From contig JH720343.1 in NCBI GenBank assembly GCA_000231825.2, forward strand, positions 233,204 to 297,203: a stretch of 64,000 nucleotides of DNA. Reading direction: 5' to 3'. The notes under the pieces were generated by a model. That model made no database searches and was not told where the DNA came from. It saw nothing but the letters and a program-made list of their open reading frames with translations. The translations under genes and the position numbers were made by a program. The DNA comes from Tetrahymena elliotti 4EA (taxonomy: Eukaryota; Ciliophora; Oligohymenophorea; Hymenostomatida; Tetrahymenidae). Every line of letters starts with the position of its first letter. Positions within the stretch are counted from its first letter, which is position 1. This document shows positions 1 through 12,775 of the stretch, one piece after another.

Positions 1-1688
1 TAAATAATGCCAATTTAAGAGTTTTTCTAAAATTAATAGTCATATTTGTCTTAAGTATTTAGCTTACGTGATACTTTTACCTAAGTTAATTACTACTGTC
101 TGTTAATGGAATAACCTAAGAGATTAACATCTTCAGTACCTCCCAAAGAAATATCTAAATTAGGTACAATATTTTTATTAGCAAAAGTATCTTAAATATA
201 AAGAGCAAGTGATTCGTCTTACAATGTAATTGTATCAAATAATATGATATCTACATTAGTCATACTTGTAGGAGGAGCAACTTTATCAGAAGGATTTGCT
301 TGTTGAGCAAAACCAAATCCAAACCAACCAACATTTTGGATAGTAAATAATATTTCTATTGTATCATCATTAACTATCCCGTACTATAATTTTAAGAAAT
401 TTTAATTATAATTTGCTGTCAAATCCAGGCCTTATGTAGAAAGGTCATTGTCAACACATTAATTGTTAATAAAAACTTTATTAATAGCAGCACAAGATTA
501 GGCATCTGAAGATTGTAAGACAAGAGTTCCCCAACCAATACTATACTCATGATAAACGATTGTCAAACTAAAGCCAGTGTTAGGTGATAAAGCATAAGCA
601 AAAGGAATTTCTTAATTATATAAGTATTAGAAATCATATGTCTTATCATTATTTGCCATTTTACGAGTGTATTTTACTGTGATTTAAGTTTATTCAACTT
701 TGTAACCAAGCACAGTAATATCGTATGTTCCTCCAATCATAGTATCATATTTTGGGGATCCAGGTCCTGTTGAGTATGAGTCATCTACAATTACTATTGG
801 GAAATTAGAGTTATCCATATTTACATTGAAAATGTTCATGTCCATATTTGACATAAGATTACTACCCCAACCAATACCAAAATATCCATTAGTTAAGCAT
901 CTAACAAGGAATGTGATATTTCCATCTTAGGTAGTTTGATGACTTATATACAAGAAAGGATTAGCATGGTTATATGCAACATAAGGTTCTCCAATAGGTG
1001 TCAAGTCATTTTAAACGCATTTTTTACCATCAAATATTTAGTTGTCTGTGCAAGGAGAAGAAAGAGCATTTAATACAAAGAAAAATGAACCTACATACCA
1101 TTTATCTACAGGATCTCCAGCAGTTTTAGGAACACCGAACAATACTCTGTTTAATTGTAATTGGTTTGATTAAAACAAAGTATCAAATTAATCTTGAGTA
1201 TCATATTTTCTTCTTATTTTGACTTAGAGAATTGGATTTTTAGGGTCGGAATTGTTAGCGAGATATCCTAATAAAATAATATCTTAAGTTCCTCCTAAAG
1301 ATATATCAGTGACAGGTAAAGCTGGAAAAGAATTTTGATAAAAACTATCAATAGCAGTTATAATAATTGGGTTATCAGCATCGCTTGATTTATCAAATAG
1401 AACTGCATCTGAATTAATGTAGGTGTCACCAAATACTACAAAAAATCTATCAATTGTAGTCATAGTAATTAAAATATCTAAGGAAGTAGGGTCTCCTTGA
1501 GTTTGTGCTATTTATAGGGTTATTCTTTTAGATCCGTGATAGGATATAGTAGCTGATTATGGGACTGTTACATCATTTTCAGCACAAACCCCGTTTATCA
1601 CTACTTAGTTTTGCTCACATTTAAGAGAGTTGACCACTCCAATAGACAAAACAAAGAGTAAAAATGAAATAAAAATGGCTCTTTTCAT
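1..1688 (-). CDS. Secreted DOMON-repeat protein, 3' end outside window
   Basis: The first 562 codons are visible and no TGA occurs before the left edge, so the C-terminus is missing. The protein opens with a clear signal peptide (MKRAIFISFLLFVLSIG, mature part near residue 20-25), so it should be exported or displayed at the surface. It contains at least three copies of a unit of roughly 190 residues. Each has a Gly/Trp-rich strand typical of DOMON domains (GYFGIGWGSN near residue 267 and GWFGFGFAQ near 449). Each is followed by an SLGGT(Q/E)D element and a VKxxRK strand. Short cysteine pairs separate the copies (C..DNQIFDGKKC and C..INNQC). DOMON domains are beta-sandwiches that bind haem or sugars; which ligand applies here cannot be read from the sequence. 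No intron is needed in the visible part. The domain call is by motif recognition. Confidence 0.75.
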
Positions 1689-3775
1689 TTATTTTTAACT
1701 TCAGCGTTAATTATTTAAATTTTTTTATTAATTTTTTTATAATTAATTTGGAGCTATTATTTTGCGTTTAAGCATGGGAATGATTAAACTAGAGGTAAAA
1801 ATTAACTTTTACTAATACCTTAATTTAGCACTAAATAATAGGAAATAAAATACTGTAATACCTTTAGACATATTAAATAAAGTATCACATAATTCAAGTT
1901 ACTATTTATTCTTTATTAATTTGATTATTAATATAAACTTCTAGATTTCTTCTATTTTTTCGTAATTACAAACAATAAAAGAGTAAATTGATAGAAACTG
2001 TTAGGGTTGGTGGTAAAGTCTTTTATAATCTTCATAAACTAATGATTTTAAATAATTCAAATGCTTTAGTTTTTTAGTGCGTATTTTAGATTTATCATAT
2101 CTTCTGTAATAACTAAAATCATTCTGTTTTAGTATTTTCCATGAAAATAAAACAATTTGACAAACTTTAAAATTTTAATCTTTATTCAGCATTTATATTT
2201 GTACTGAAGCTAAATTTACTACTTAATGGCTAAAACATTTAATATTATAAAATATTCGATAAAAAAATACTTTTGTAGAATAGGAGTAAAGATTATTTCT
2301 TTAAATTTCCTTAAAAGTTCTATTTAAAAAATAGGGAGGATATATCGAAGATTACAAGTTCCCTAAGTAAATAAATAAATAAATCCTTAAAATTTCTATA
2401 AAATTTAAAATAATTTCTATAAACATATTTGGATTAAATAATAAAAACTACTTTAAAATAAATTAAATTTATTTTGATTTGTTAGCCTTTAAGTATGCTA
2501 TCTAATGGTATTTTATTTTGAAAAACAAACTAAAAATTTTGGTAAAAAATTATAATTTACTTAATATTTGTTTTAAATTGTTAAAGATTTTTATTATGTT
2601 TTTCGATGTTTGAAAGAAAAATGGAATCAATAAAAATAAATTTTTTTCATTTACATTCTGAAACAAAATTTCTGGAAAAAGATTGAATATTTTTTTATGT
2701 ATCATAGATATATAGTTACATATTTAGGCTAATAAATACGTAATTACATAAATAAAAAATATAAATTCTCAATTTCATATCATATATTGATTATCATTAT
2801 AAAAGAATAATAGTTATAAACAGAAACAAATCATAAAGGTCTTTTCTAACATTTCCGTACCACTATTTATTTAGAATAAGAATTTAGAGAAAAATATCTT
2901 GATATCTTATAAATTTTTCAAAACCTAAAAAAGTAACAAAAAATTTATTTATTTTTGTAAATATTAAATTTTTTATTGATGAAAATCCACTTTTTGAATA
3001 ACACTAGATAGTAATTGTAATTACATCATTTTTAGTGTTCAAAAGAAAATTAATTATTATTAATTGAGTTAAACAGATATTAATTTTGTTGTTCTATCTT
3101 AATTAATCAAATTAAATAAATCTAGATTTGGAATTATTTACTTGAGGATAATTACCAAAAATACATTTTATAAAATAATTCAGTATCTAAAAACAATAAA
3201 TTTGACTTTTTGTGTTGTAGATATATTTTGTAAATAATTTCTTTTATTCGTATCTATCAAAACAATTTATTATTTTTATCATAAAAGCATGCAGCTCTTT
3301 CGATAGAATAAAAAATGTACACTTTTTCTTGTGATTTCTTATTTACATAATTTTCTCAACTCAAAATATTTAGTAAAAAACTTTCTTAGACATTAAAAAA
3401 TTTTCAAATTATAATCTTATTAAAATAAAGAAAAAACTTCTAGCATTTATTAGTTTAGTCGATATTAATTTAATTTACTATTTTATCAAAAAAATTTACT
3501 TTTGAATCAGATTAAAAAAAGTTTTTATGAATGAAAATGAAAAAAATGTAGATAAGTAAGTAATGATTTTTAAATTTTTGGATTTTTTATCACAAATTTT
3601 GATAAAAAATAAGTAAAAAAAAACATTGTATTTAATAAGTAATGACTTTTTCATTTTAGATTCTGTTAAATTTTATGATTTATTGGTATATTATTTATAT
3701 TTTGAATTATTTTTTTTTATTAATTAAATTTTGAATATTTTAGTGTTTAAGAATTCTTAATTGAGTTTATTTAAA
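1689..3775. other. Intergenic region, A+T rich
   Basis: About 2.1 kb between the DOMON gene and the TPGS1-like gene, holding the 5' flanks of both. No convincing coding exon was found. An ATG at 3527 begins nine plausible codons followed by donor-like sites at 3556 and 3560, but the reading phase does not match the next acceptor (3743), so it is not joined to the gene downstream. Confidence 0.6.
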
Positions 3776-4683
3776 ATGTAATAGTTAAAAGATGCTCTGA
3801 CGCAAGACATGCATGATTTTCTTCAAGAATCAAAATGGGAAAATCATATAAAGGAATCTGTTTCAGATATATTAGAATACAAGCCAGATAAGCCATTAAT
3901 TCATTTGTATGAAAAATTTTAGATCAAGCAGAAATTAGACTCTTCAAATAAACTCTCTAATTTCATTAGTGATTTAGCTTTCTATGCAACAAAAATTGAT
4001 CCATCAACTAATAGTATTCAGTAATGTTAAATAAAATTACTTAGCATCATAGTAGATAAATACCAATAGAATAAAATAAAAAGTAATACAATATAATAAA
4101 TAGATTTAGCTACTTATTTTGAAAAAGCCTATTTTTTAAAGTGATGAAAAATTTTTTAATATTTATTAGAGTTTGATGGATTGAAGTGTTCTTTAATAAT
4201 ACTACAAGAAATCCCAAATAATAAAGAGATAAAGGATTACTTTTTTAAAAAAATATAGAGTTAGTATGAAGACATTTTAACAGTAAATAAGCTAAGCGAA
4301 TTGATATTAAAGACTATCATAATTTATAGAATTATTAGTGAATTATTATTGATATAAGATATTTTAGAAATGAAAGGATAAGTGTTAAGTACATAAAGTA
4401 TTTTCTTGTTTATTAGTGAAACTACAGATGAATAAGCCATGTAAGTTAATTTTAATAATTAATCATATTAAAAATATATATTTTAGATTTTTATTTTTTT
4501 ATTGAAAATAAGATAAATGATCATTTAAAAATTTACATTATAAAATTTTTTATTGTAATCAAAAGATTAAAAAAATTCAACATACAGTAAATTGTTGAAA
4601 AACTACCTTAAGAACCTAAAGTTAATCTCTACGGCTTAATGAAATAGATAGTAGAATATATTATCAATTAAGAATATGACTGA
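3776..4683 (+). CDS. TPGS1-like protein (possible tubulin polyglutamylase complex subunit)
   Basis: Three exons (3776-4082, 4170-4440, 4566-4683) with introns of 87 and 125 nt give exactly 232 codons, a 231-aa protein. The second and third exons are strongly codon-like. Without the first intron two in-frame TGA codons at 4142 would stop the protein. The N-terminal 50 residues have an RII/DPY-30-like helix-turn-helix: FLQESKWENHIKES followed by a Lys-Pro-x-Lys-Pro-Leu turn (residues about 15-45). The order and spacing resemble human TPGS1 (a helix, an arg-pro-glu-glu-pro turn, then a mostly helical remainder of similar length). TPGS1 is a non-catalytic subunit of the TTLL1 tubulin polyglutamylase, active on ciliary microtubules. 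Similarity is weak and recalled, not computed. It could be another docking-domain ciliary protein. Confidence 0.45.
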
Positions 4684-5519
4684 AATGTCAATTTAGGAAA
4701 AATAATATAAAGTACAGCAACCATCAATATTTAAAAAGTTAAAAAAATCATTAACTTGTTTATTAAATTTAAAGTTATTTTAAGTGTAATAATTTGCATT
4801 AATAAATGAGTATTTAGAGTAAAAATTTTTAATAGATTTATAAAAATCATGAATAAAGCTTATTGAATTTTTATAATAGTCTAATTGAATTAAAATTAGA
4901 TTTTCAAATTTAGATAGGATTTTTAATACGATGGATTAAATGAATTATTTTGAAGCATTTAGTATTTATTCTTTAGAAAATTAAGATTGAATTAGGATTA
5001 TTTTGCTGAATATATTTAAAGAAACTAAAATCTCTAATTTGAAAGAATTATTTTATTTTTTTATTTTTTTTTGTTATCTAAGGCTTTTTTTCAAATAAAA
5101 ATTTACAATATCTCAATATCTTTAAATTAAAGTTGTTTTCAATTTTGATCTAATTTTTAAAAAAATATTGAAAAGATATTTACATGTATTATTTTAAGAA
5201 ATAAATTTTCTTTTCTTTTTAGTTCCTAAACCCAAAAATTATATTGATTAAATTAAATTGTATTTTACATAAACTTGTTCATCAAAATAAATAGTTTAAA
5301 AATTATTTTTAATTTGAATTTGAATAAGATTTATTAAATTAAAAACATCAAGCAATTTGTTAACTCTTCTTTGAATTTTTTAACATATTTTTTTAAGAAT
5401 TTATTAAATTTAATCTATTTTAAATATATTTTATCACTTTAATTACTTATAAAAAACAAATAAAAAATTATTTTAACAAAATAAATTTTATTGTAGTGCT
5501 AACTTAGCAATTTTTAATT
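4684..5519. other. Intergenic region between convergent genes
   Basis: Holds the 3' flanks of the TPGS1-like gene (plus) and VIP1 (minus). Nothing else seen: no coding bias, only A/T homopolymer runs. Confidence 0.6.
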
Positions 5520-8500
5520 TCAAGAACTAGTATTTGCTGACTTAGTATTATCATAAATGTTGAATGTAGTATGTTTTTATGTATTTTTTGAAATTAAAGG
5601 TGAAGATTCACTAACCAAAAGAGTAAAGAATTCTTTTATTTACTAAATTAAAAAAAATTTAATTGAATTAAAAAGTTAAAATATCTTTTTTTTACAAATA
5701 TGTTCAGTCTTTTATTTATTGAAATGAGTGGTTTTACAGGTGTTGTATGAGAATCATCATTGATATCTGGATTATGCTAGCATCCAGGGCTAACAGAGAG
5801 TTCTAATCTGAATCTCTCTGGATCATTCTAATTATTTTTTAATTTACAATTAAATTGATAATATATTTTTATTAAATTTACAGTGTCTGCATGAAGATTT
5901 TCATATAATCTAAATAAGATATGAGAAAGATATTGAAGAGAAGTTATCCCATCAAGCTCACTTTATTGTTATTCGCTTTCTATTAATCTACTTTCCTATT
6001 TTTCAGATATTATAAAAAAATATTTGATCACATAAAATGATATTTACTAATCCTAGATGAACTATGTTGAATAAAGAATATAACTGGGTTGCACTAGCAA
6101 AATAAAGCCTTGTCCTAATATGTCTCCAAGGGCTTCTTATATCATCTTCTCCATATACATTTTAATATTTCCAAAAGTCCTCCTCATCAAAATCCTTTTC
6201 ATACCACCAAACTAAATCCTTTTTAATTTTATTACAAAGAGACTTGACTGTTTTCATAGCTATATCAACCCTTTCTTCTTCATTCATTCCAAATTCGTTA
6301 GGAACCACAAAATTACACATCATTTCAGCCTCTTCATATAAAGAAGAAATATCAGGGTCAATCTTAAGTAAAATGTTTCTATTATGTAAATAATCATATT
6401 TAATATTATCATAAACATCTGGTACTTTAGAAATGTTGTAGATGTTGTTTTGCAATAGATCAACTGTTAATTTTCTCCATCTCTTTTTTATATTTTTAAA
6501 TTAATTATATCATTTTTCTTTTATTAAAAAAATTATTTGAGAGATATTTTTTCTTCTAAACAAATAAATGGGCTAAATATTTTATTAGCTTATGATATTA
6601 ACATATTAACTATCCTTATATTTAAGTATTGATATTTCCTTTTCAAGTAGTTTATTTTTTTAAAGATGAAATAAAATGATTTTTAAATCTAAAATTCAGT
6701 CTAAATTAGTTTTACAAAAATCACTTACATCTAATTTTAATGGCTTAGTTAACTTGTTAAACATTTTTTAAGCTAATATTTTAATTATTTTGTCTGAAAT
6801 CATTTATTTTCTTTAAAATAAAAAAAATACATATGTATCTCTTCATCTTTTAAAAATGTTTGCTTTTAAAATATTATTTGAAATCAGTCAGAAGACAAAA
6901 ATGATTTTCTTTAAATTTGTTAAGTTTTATTTTAGTTAAATTAATAATAAAAAATTTATTTAATTGCATTTTTGGCATTAAGAAAATTTGTAAACTATAT
7001 TTGTTGTTAAGTTACGAAATGTTTATTTTCTTAAACAGAGAAAAATATGCATTCAACTTTTTTCAAATAAATATTTTACCTTAAACATCAATATGAGGGA
7101 TTCATTCCCACAAATTTCAAGAGGCTCTGATTTATTTGAATCTTTATTCCAGTCTTTAGGTTAGACATAATATGTTTTAGAAGATAAATTAAGCATTTAA
7201 AAAATTCCTTTAGTTAGTTTTCTAACTTTTTCATGAATTGATTCAAGCCTTTTTCTAGCATTACCAATTTTTTTCATGAGGTTTTTCATATTTTCATTAA
7301 TGCCTAGTCTCCCAAATTTCTTTTTAAAAGCTTCATAGAGGTTTTCTTCTGAGTTACAAAAGTTAGATATATCTTATTTGATTTATAACTCCAAAGGATC
7401 ACTTGAAAGTACTGAGTTACATTAATCAAGCAAACCTATAAAATAAGTAAATAAAAACCACATAAAAATAGAACATAATAGAATAAAGCTAGAATCTAGA
7501 AAGTTAAATTTTGATTTTTGATAATTTTTTTCTAGCTTTAACATAAAAAATAAAGCCATAGAAAAACTAATCATTAATGAACTAATTTATTTGACATAAT
7601 CAAGTTAGAAAATATCACCATAATATGATGAGTTTTTTTTGCAAAATTTAATAGTTTTTTATAAAATATTAAAAATATTCTTATTCAATTGAGTTAATAA
7701 TCATTTTTTTAAATTATTAAAATCAATTTGAATGAATAAGTAACATCAGATACTTTCTAGCTAAGCTAATCTTACATTTTTTAATATTTTTTTTAAAAAT
7801 ATTTGCTAAATTAAAATTTATATTTACAATCCAATACATTTAAAAGAATCCTTTTTAACGTAATTAATTGTATTCTATAAAATAGTAATCTTACTGTATG
7901 CTATTTCATTCTTAGTAAGCATAGATGCCATGATTGGGGCTATTTCTCCTTCTAGTTATAGAAATCCTTTCAAAAAAGCACCTGCTGTTTTTTAACATCT
8001 ACCTTCATCAGAGGTATAAGTTTTAAGATCGTGACGATATGTACTATGGAGTCTCAGTATTCCATCTTTTTCAGCAGGGTACAAGTAATCCCTAAAAAAT
8101 TTACCCAATTCTTCAGATTATTATTCACCTGAATGAGTAAGCTCTCCTCCCCACTTTAAAATATAAAAAATTATTTTTGATGTGAGATGTATATGCTATT
8201 AAAAAAATACCTTTAGAATGATTAAAACTTAAGAAGGAATCTTCTGATTTTCTTTTTTATTTATATCATTAAACTCCTCTGTTTGTATATTTAAGAATTC
8301 AATAGGCTTAATTTGAATTTTTCTATTTATTCCTTCAAACTAGCCTCCTTATTCAAGCACACTGATCATTTGAATTACTTTGCTAAGGCAACACTCTTCT
8401 TCTAAATTTAATTATTGTCCTTGATTCTAAAGCTCTTCTGATATTTCTCTACTAATATTCAAGATAGCTTGTAAAAGCTTAGCATTCTTTACTTTTAGCT

Positions 8501-10666
8501 CTTTGTTAGGTGTTTCTTTGGTATTTTGTAGGTAAAATTTAATCAGTTGCTTGTGATTAATTTTCATTTTCATCTTCTACTTTGGCGTTCTATCAGCGTG
8601 CCTAAAAATTGCAACTACTGATCTGAGCTCTTCTTGCTAATTTCTACAAATATCCTCTACATTTTTAGGTCTTGTTAAAATATTAAATTTAAATCAAAAT
8701 TGTTAATATTAATCAGTATTTCAAAATATTTAGTTTAGTAAGCTAATTCAGTTAATTAATACCTGTAAGAATTCTTTTTGAGATCCATAAGAATATTTTA
8801 AGACAATTTTTCATTGAATTCAGATAATTTTTTGGGGGCAAATCTTTTGTATATCATTTATTTTAAAATTATTGCACAGTCTTTATAATATTTTGCATTT
8901 CCTTTAACAAAACTCCATCCATTTACATCACAAACATAAGATTTACCATTTGACCTTAAAAGATCGAATCCACATATATTTTATCCAAATATTTTAACAA
9001 TTTTTTATGAAATGAACTTTTCTTCAGGTGTTAAAATGACTGGAAATCTCACCTCTTTTCCTTCATTTGTTCTCTAAACAACTCCATCTAAGACAGGTGC
9101 TTTTCGTGCCTCAGCATGAGTATAATCAGGGCCAACAGTGTACACTTTGATGTCAAATCCGTTAGTTGGTAAAAAAACCTATAAAAAATTAAAAAATAAA
9201 ATTATAAACTTTAGATCTAACCAAATTATTATCTAGTACTTCATAGATCATATTTTAATCCTCTCTAATTGTATTTAAATCCTTTTCATAATCAGATGAT
9301 TTGTTTTCAACTTTTCTAAAAAGCTTTTTGCATCCTCCTCCATCAGCTTGGGAGTAATAAATATAGATATTATGATTTTCTGCATCAAAGGGTTTTTCTA
9401 CAAAAGGCTTGAGCAATTTTTAGCCATCTATCAAGATATAGTCTTCAAATTCTTCAACCTTAGTTTACTTGAATTCTTTTTGACTTTCTTCAAAAGAAAA
9501 GGTTTGAAAAGATTTTTTTAATTTTACAGTAAACATGAAATGTAAAAGAAGTTAATTTAAGTGAAAATCATAGTTTTCTTTAACTGATAAAAAATAAATT
9601 AATTATTAATTTTATCATAAAAAATATTTAATAATAATCATAAAAATACAAGATTATTCATTAATTAATTTATAATTTCATTAATGTAAAAAAATATACA
9701 CTTTTTACCATTAATTAGTGGTGTTTAATTACTGTCATCTTCTTGGCTGTATGTACTTTTTGATCTCTTAAATTTTCTCTCCTTCTTTTGATTTTAGACT
9801 TCATTGACTATCTGCATGCCTTCTTTAAAATTATTTTAAATTGTTCTTGTGAAAGTTTAATTCAGTCTTTAGCTATTTGAATCACTATTTGATTAGTTTC
9901 CTTAAGATTCTTCAGTAAAGCAACTTTCTATTAAATTTGAGATATTTAACTTACATTTGAATTGAATATTTATTACTTTTTTCTTCGTTTAATAAGTCAT
10001 CATCTGAAAATCTTATTGAATTCAATTCCTTTCTTATATCATCAGCTTTTTTTAAAAAAAAGACTATGGAATAAAAATATTTTTAAAAATACTATAAATT
10101 ACATTAATCTGGTATCCATTATTCTTACCTTCTGTAAACAAAGTAGCTCTTTGACATTCTAATATTGTTTTTTTTTAGCAACTTATAAATTATTGTTCTG
10201 TCAAAGAGAAGACTTTATTTCTCTAAATCATTTATTAAGAAGGGGTTTCTTAATTTAGCATAAGATTATGCTTTCTGTAAGGGAAAACCTTCTGAAAACC
10301 AACTTATTAAGCAATCAACTACAGGCCAATCCTATCAAAATTCAAAATTTTTTGTAATTCTTAAAATGAAAAATCTAAGTCTAATTTTACTTAAATTGAT
10401 TTTTTTAAGATAGTTTCTTCATCAAAAATAACAATTTCGAAGTCATTTGTTTTTAAGAGCTCTAAGATCTTCTACATTGGCTTTGATGTTACTTTTTTAT
10501 TCTTTTAAATGGCATTTTAACACAAGGAACTTTAGATTTTGATACAAAAATTTACCATCGCACAAATACCAATACGGATCATAATATTTTCATCATTATT
10601 TTGTGAAAAATCTTAGTTTAAATGCAATTTTTAATCATTTTTGTCTTGTCGAAGAAACTCTATCAT
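5520..10666 (-). CDS. VIP1: Diphosphoinositol pentakisphosphate kinase (PPIP5K/VIP1)
   Basis: Bifunctional-type enzyme that phosphorylates InsP6 or 5-InsP7 at position 1; cytosolic. Fourteen exons give 1113 codons (1112 aa). Introns lie at 5643-5695, 5828-5881, 5996-6047, 6483-7079, 7436-7894, 8154-8210, 8671-8762, 9179-9239, 9584-9708, 9928-9976, 10033-10128, 10332-10390 and 10502-10555. Domains: RimK-like N-terminal lobe (GICAM at 33-37, [10 protein letters not shown] near 75, [15 protein letters not shown] near 100). Then a low-complexity insert at about 142-280. Then the ATP-grasp core ([19 protein letters not shown] near 291, [16 protein letters not shown] near 431, with the metal-binding Asp/Asn). 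Then a histidine-acid-phosphatase-like domain ([11 protein letters not shown] near 509, [16 protein letters not shown] near 643). The usual SESH motif after RLYF reads SATQ (near 970), so phosphatase activity is doubtful. The ATG at 10666 is 32 codons before the first conserved core residue. Confidence 0.95.
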
Positions 10667-12274
10667 TGAAAAAAAATAACAAAAATGAGAAGATTATTTA
10701 ATTTTATTCAAGTAATTTAGATATTTTTTGTCAACGGTATTAATTTTCAAAGATAAAATATATTAAGAAAAAAAATGAACCAATTAATTCAAGCTCATTT
10801 AAAGATTTGCCTATATTGGTCGAAGAGCTTTAGATATCAAGAGACATTTGTTAATAGAATAAATACTTAACAATTAATGTAAATAATTAGTTAAAAGAAT
10901 AAAATTAATTCAAGAATTTAGAACCTATGTTTGGTTGGCAAAATTCAAATGAAATTTAGTGAAAAAAGAAAGATATTTGATTTGATTTGAGAGGAATTAA
11001 AAATTTGTTTACAATAAGTCTTTAAATACTTAGTAAGTTAATTAATATTCACAAAAATTTGAGAGGTAAATTTTGTGATACTTCTATAAAAAGTATTTCA
11101 AATATTCCAACTATTATAATTATAAAAACATCCTAACGCAATTAAAAATTACTTAATTATTATTTTTCTATTTTATTAGTCTATTATAAATTTCAGTTGA
11201 AAATCAAAAGTTTCAAAATAGCACTTGAAATTACGAATTAAATTTCAACATTTGGAGATAAGTAAAAAAATCTATTAAATTTAGATAAGATGGGATAAGT
11301 TGTTTTAAATAATATTTATTTTGAAAAAGCTTCTCTCAAAAGAAATTAATCAATAAAAATTGATTTAAGTCTAAATTACTGCAGTCTAGAAGAAAATCCT
11401 TATAATCAATAATTTTCAACTTCCTAGCAAGTCTTTTTAAAAAATTAACTATAATCAAAATTTTTTTTTTTGGTTAAGTACATATCTTCTAGCAAAGTGA
11501 TTCAAGAAATATAAATTTGGGTAATAATTAAATTAATTGTATTTACAATTAATACTAAGAGAGGATGTACATGAAATTATCTTATTTAACTTGCTTCATT
11601 TAAAAATAAAAATTATGAAAATTTTGTGTTACTATTTATCACAAATTATAAAAATAATAATTAATTTTTACAGTTTTACTGAAATAATATTTCTTTACGT
11701 TGTGAAGAGAAGTATTTTAGGGGATTTAAATGTAAGAAAAAAATTAATCATAAATACAAAAGTAGATTATGTTTATTCTTTATTATTTAATAAAGAATCT
11801 TATTTGACTTTCAGCTAAGTATTTATTAATTTAAGTACTTTGGTTCATATATAAAGCCTTTTTATATAAGGAAGAGGAAGAACAGATATTATCAATCAAT
11901 TTTTAAAAAATCTGCTTACAGAGTGTATTTCCCCATATGAAAATTTTCAAGAAAGAAAGATTTAAATTAATTTGAGAAACTTTCATAAAATTTAATAAAT
12001 ACTTTGATGATATGAAATATGCAGTAAATTTAAAAGGATAAGATAAGTTTTAGATTTATTTGTTTATAATTTATTAAGGTTGGTTGTTTTGTTTGCTTGG
12101 TTAATAACATAGAAAATTTGAATAATTTAGTATTTGATAATGAGATAAGGTAGGTGATTTTGGTTTTTACTTTTTTATTTCTTTAGGTTTTTGCCTTAGA
12201 AAACTCTTTGTTTTATTAAAATTGTATTTTTTTAGAATGAAATTTAATTTAAAGCCTTTTTATTGTTTCTTATT
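10667..12274. other. Intergenic region upstream of VIP1
   Basis: About 1.6 kb. A long open stretch on the plus strand (11537 to about 12007) exists mainly because TAA and TAG are sense codons in this A+T-rich DNA. Its residue mix (Ile, Leu, Phe, Lys) is that of random A+T-rich sequence, apart from a short charged part near 11870-11960. I do not call a gene. Confidence 0.5.
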
Positions 12275-12775
12275 TCAGAAAATTAGAGACTCTTTCCAAT
12301 TTTTTGGAGAGAATTATTAACTTTTTTCTTGAGATGAAACTCTAACAAATTTTTATTCAAATTCTTTCATCTTTTGATTTAAATAGTTCTCTTCTTATTC
12401 TTAAGGGTATACTAAGAAGGCCTCTTACAAGTAATAAAGCAAGTATGACATATTTAAAAATACTGACTAAATCCCAGAGATAAGGCATTTTAAAGTTGAT
12501 TCTTCAAAACAATCTAAAGATAACAAGTCTTCCTTAATGAGAATCAAACTTCTTACACAAGGGGTAGCTTCGAAGTTAGAAAAATAATCAATGAGACGAA
12601 TGACATTTGACCTCAGGGCCAAAAATCTTCTCTGTTCTAGTTGTAAAATAATGCTTTCCATGATTCCTAAAATGCTTGGACCAAGCTCTTCTTTAAGAAT
12701 AGTCATAGCATTTTCAGGAGATTGCTTTTCTAAAAGTAATTCCCAATTAATAGGCATTTCGTTTAATCCTTCCAT
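12275..12775 (-). CDS. Orphan 166-aa helical protein
   Basis: Single exon from ATG (12775) to TGA (12275), 166 aa; two in-frame TAG/TAA codons past position 12467 must be read as Gln. The N-terminal 100 residues have clean codon-like composition and amphipathic-helix patterning (MEGLNEMPINWELLLEKQ, then ILKEELGPSILGIMESIILQ). Leu-rich helices carry Cys at spaced positions, as in small helical-repeat proteins. The C-terminal third is charged and Gln-rich (QEQEENYLNQKMKEFEQK). There is no signal peptide and no membrane span. I do not recognise the family. Its composition differs sharply from the flanking noncoding DNA, which supports a real gene. Confidence 0.65.

Noticed and set aside
3527..3560. 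Possible first exon (MNENEKNVD) upstream of the TPGS1-like gene
   Set aside because: Reading phase at both donor-like sites fails to match the only good acceptor at 3743.
5750..5830. Less A+T-rich patch with a short stem, resembling a tRNA at first sight
   Set aside because: It is VIP1 exon 13 on the minus strand ([15 protein letters not shown]); no acceptor stem or T-loop.
9962..10162. 66-codon plus-strand frame
   Set aside because: Lies antisense to VIP1 exons 3 and 4, which carry strong homology on the minus strand.
11537..12007. Plus-strand frame open for about 157 codons with TAA/TAG as Gln
   Set aside because: Composition is Ile/Leu/Phe/Lys as in random A+T-rich DNA, with no domain, splice context or conserved-looking block; open length is expected because only TGA stops.
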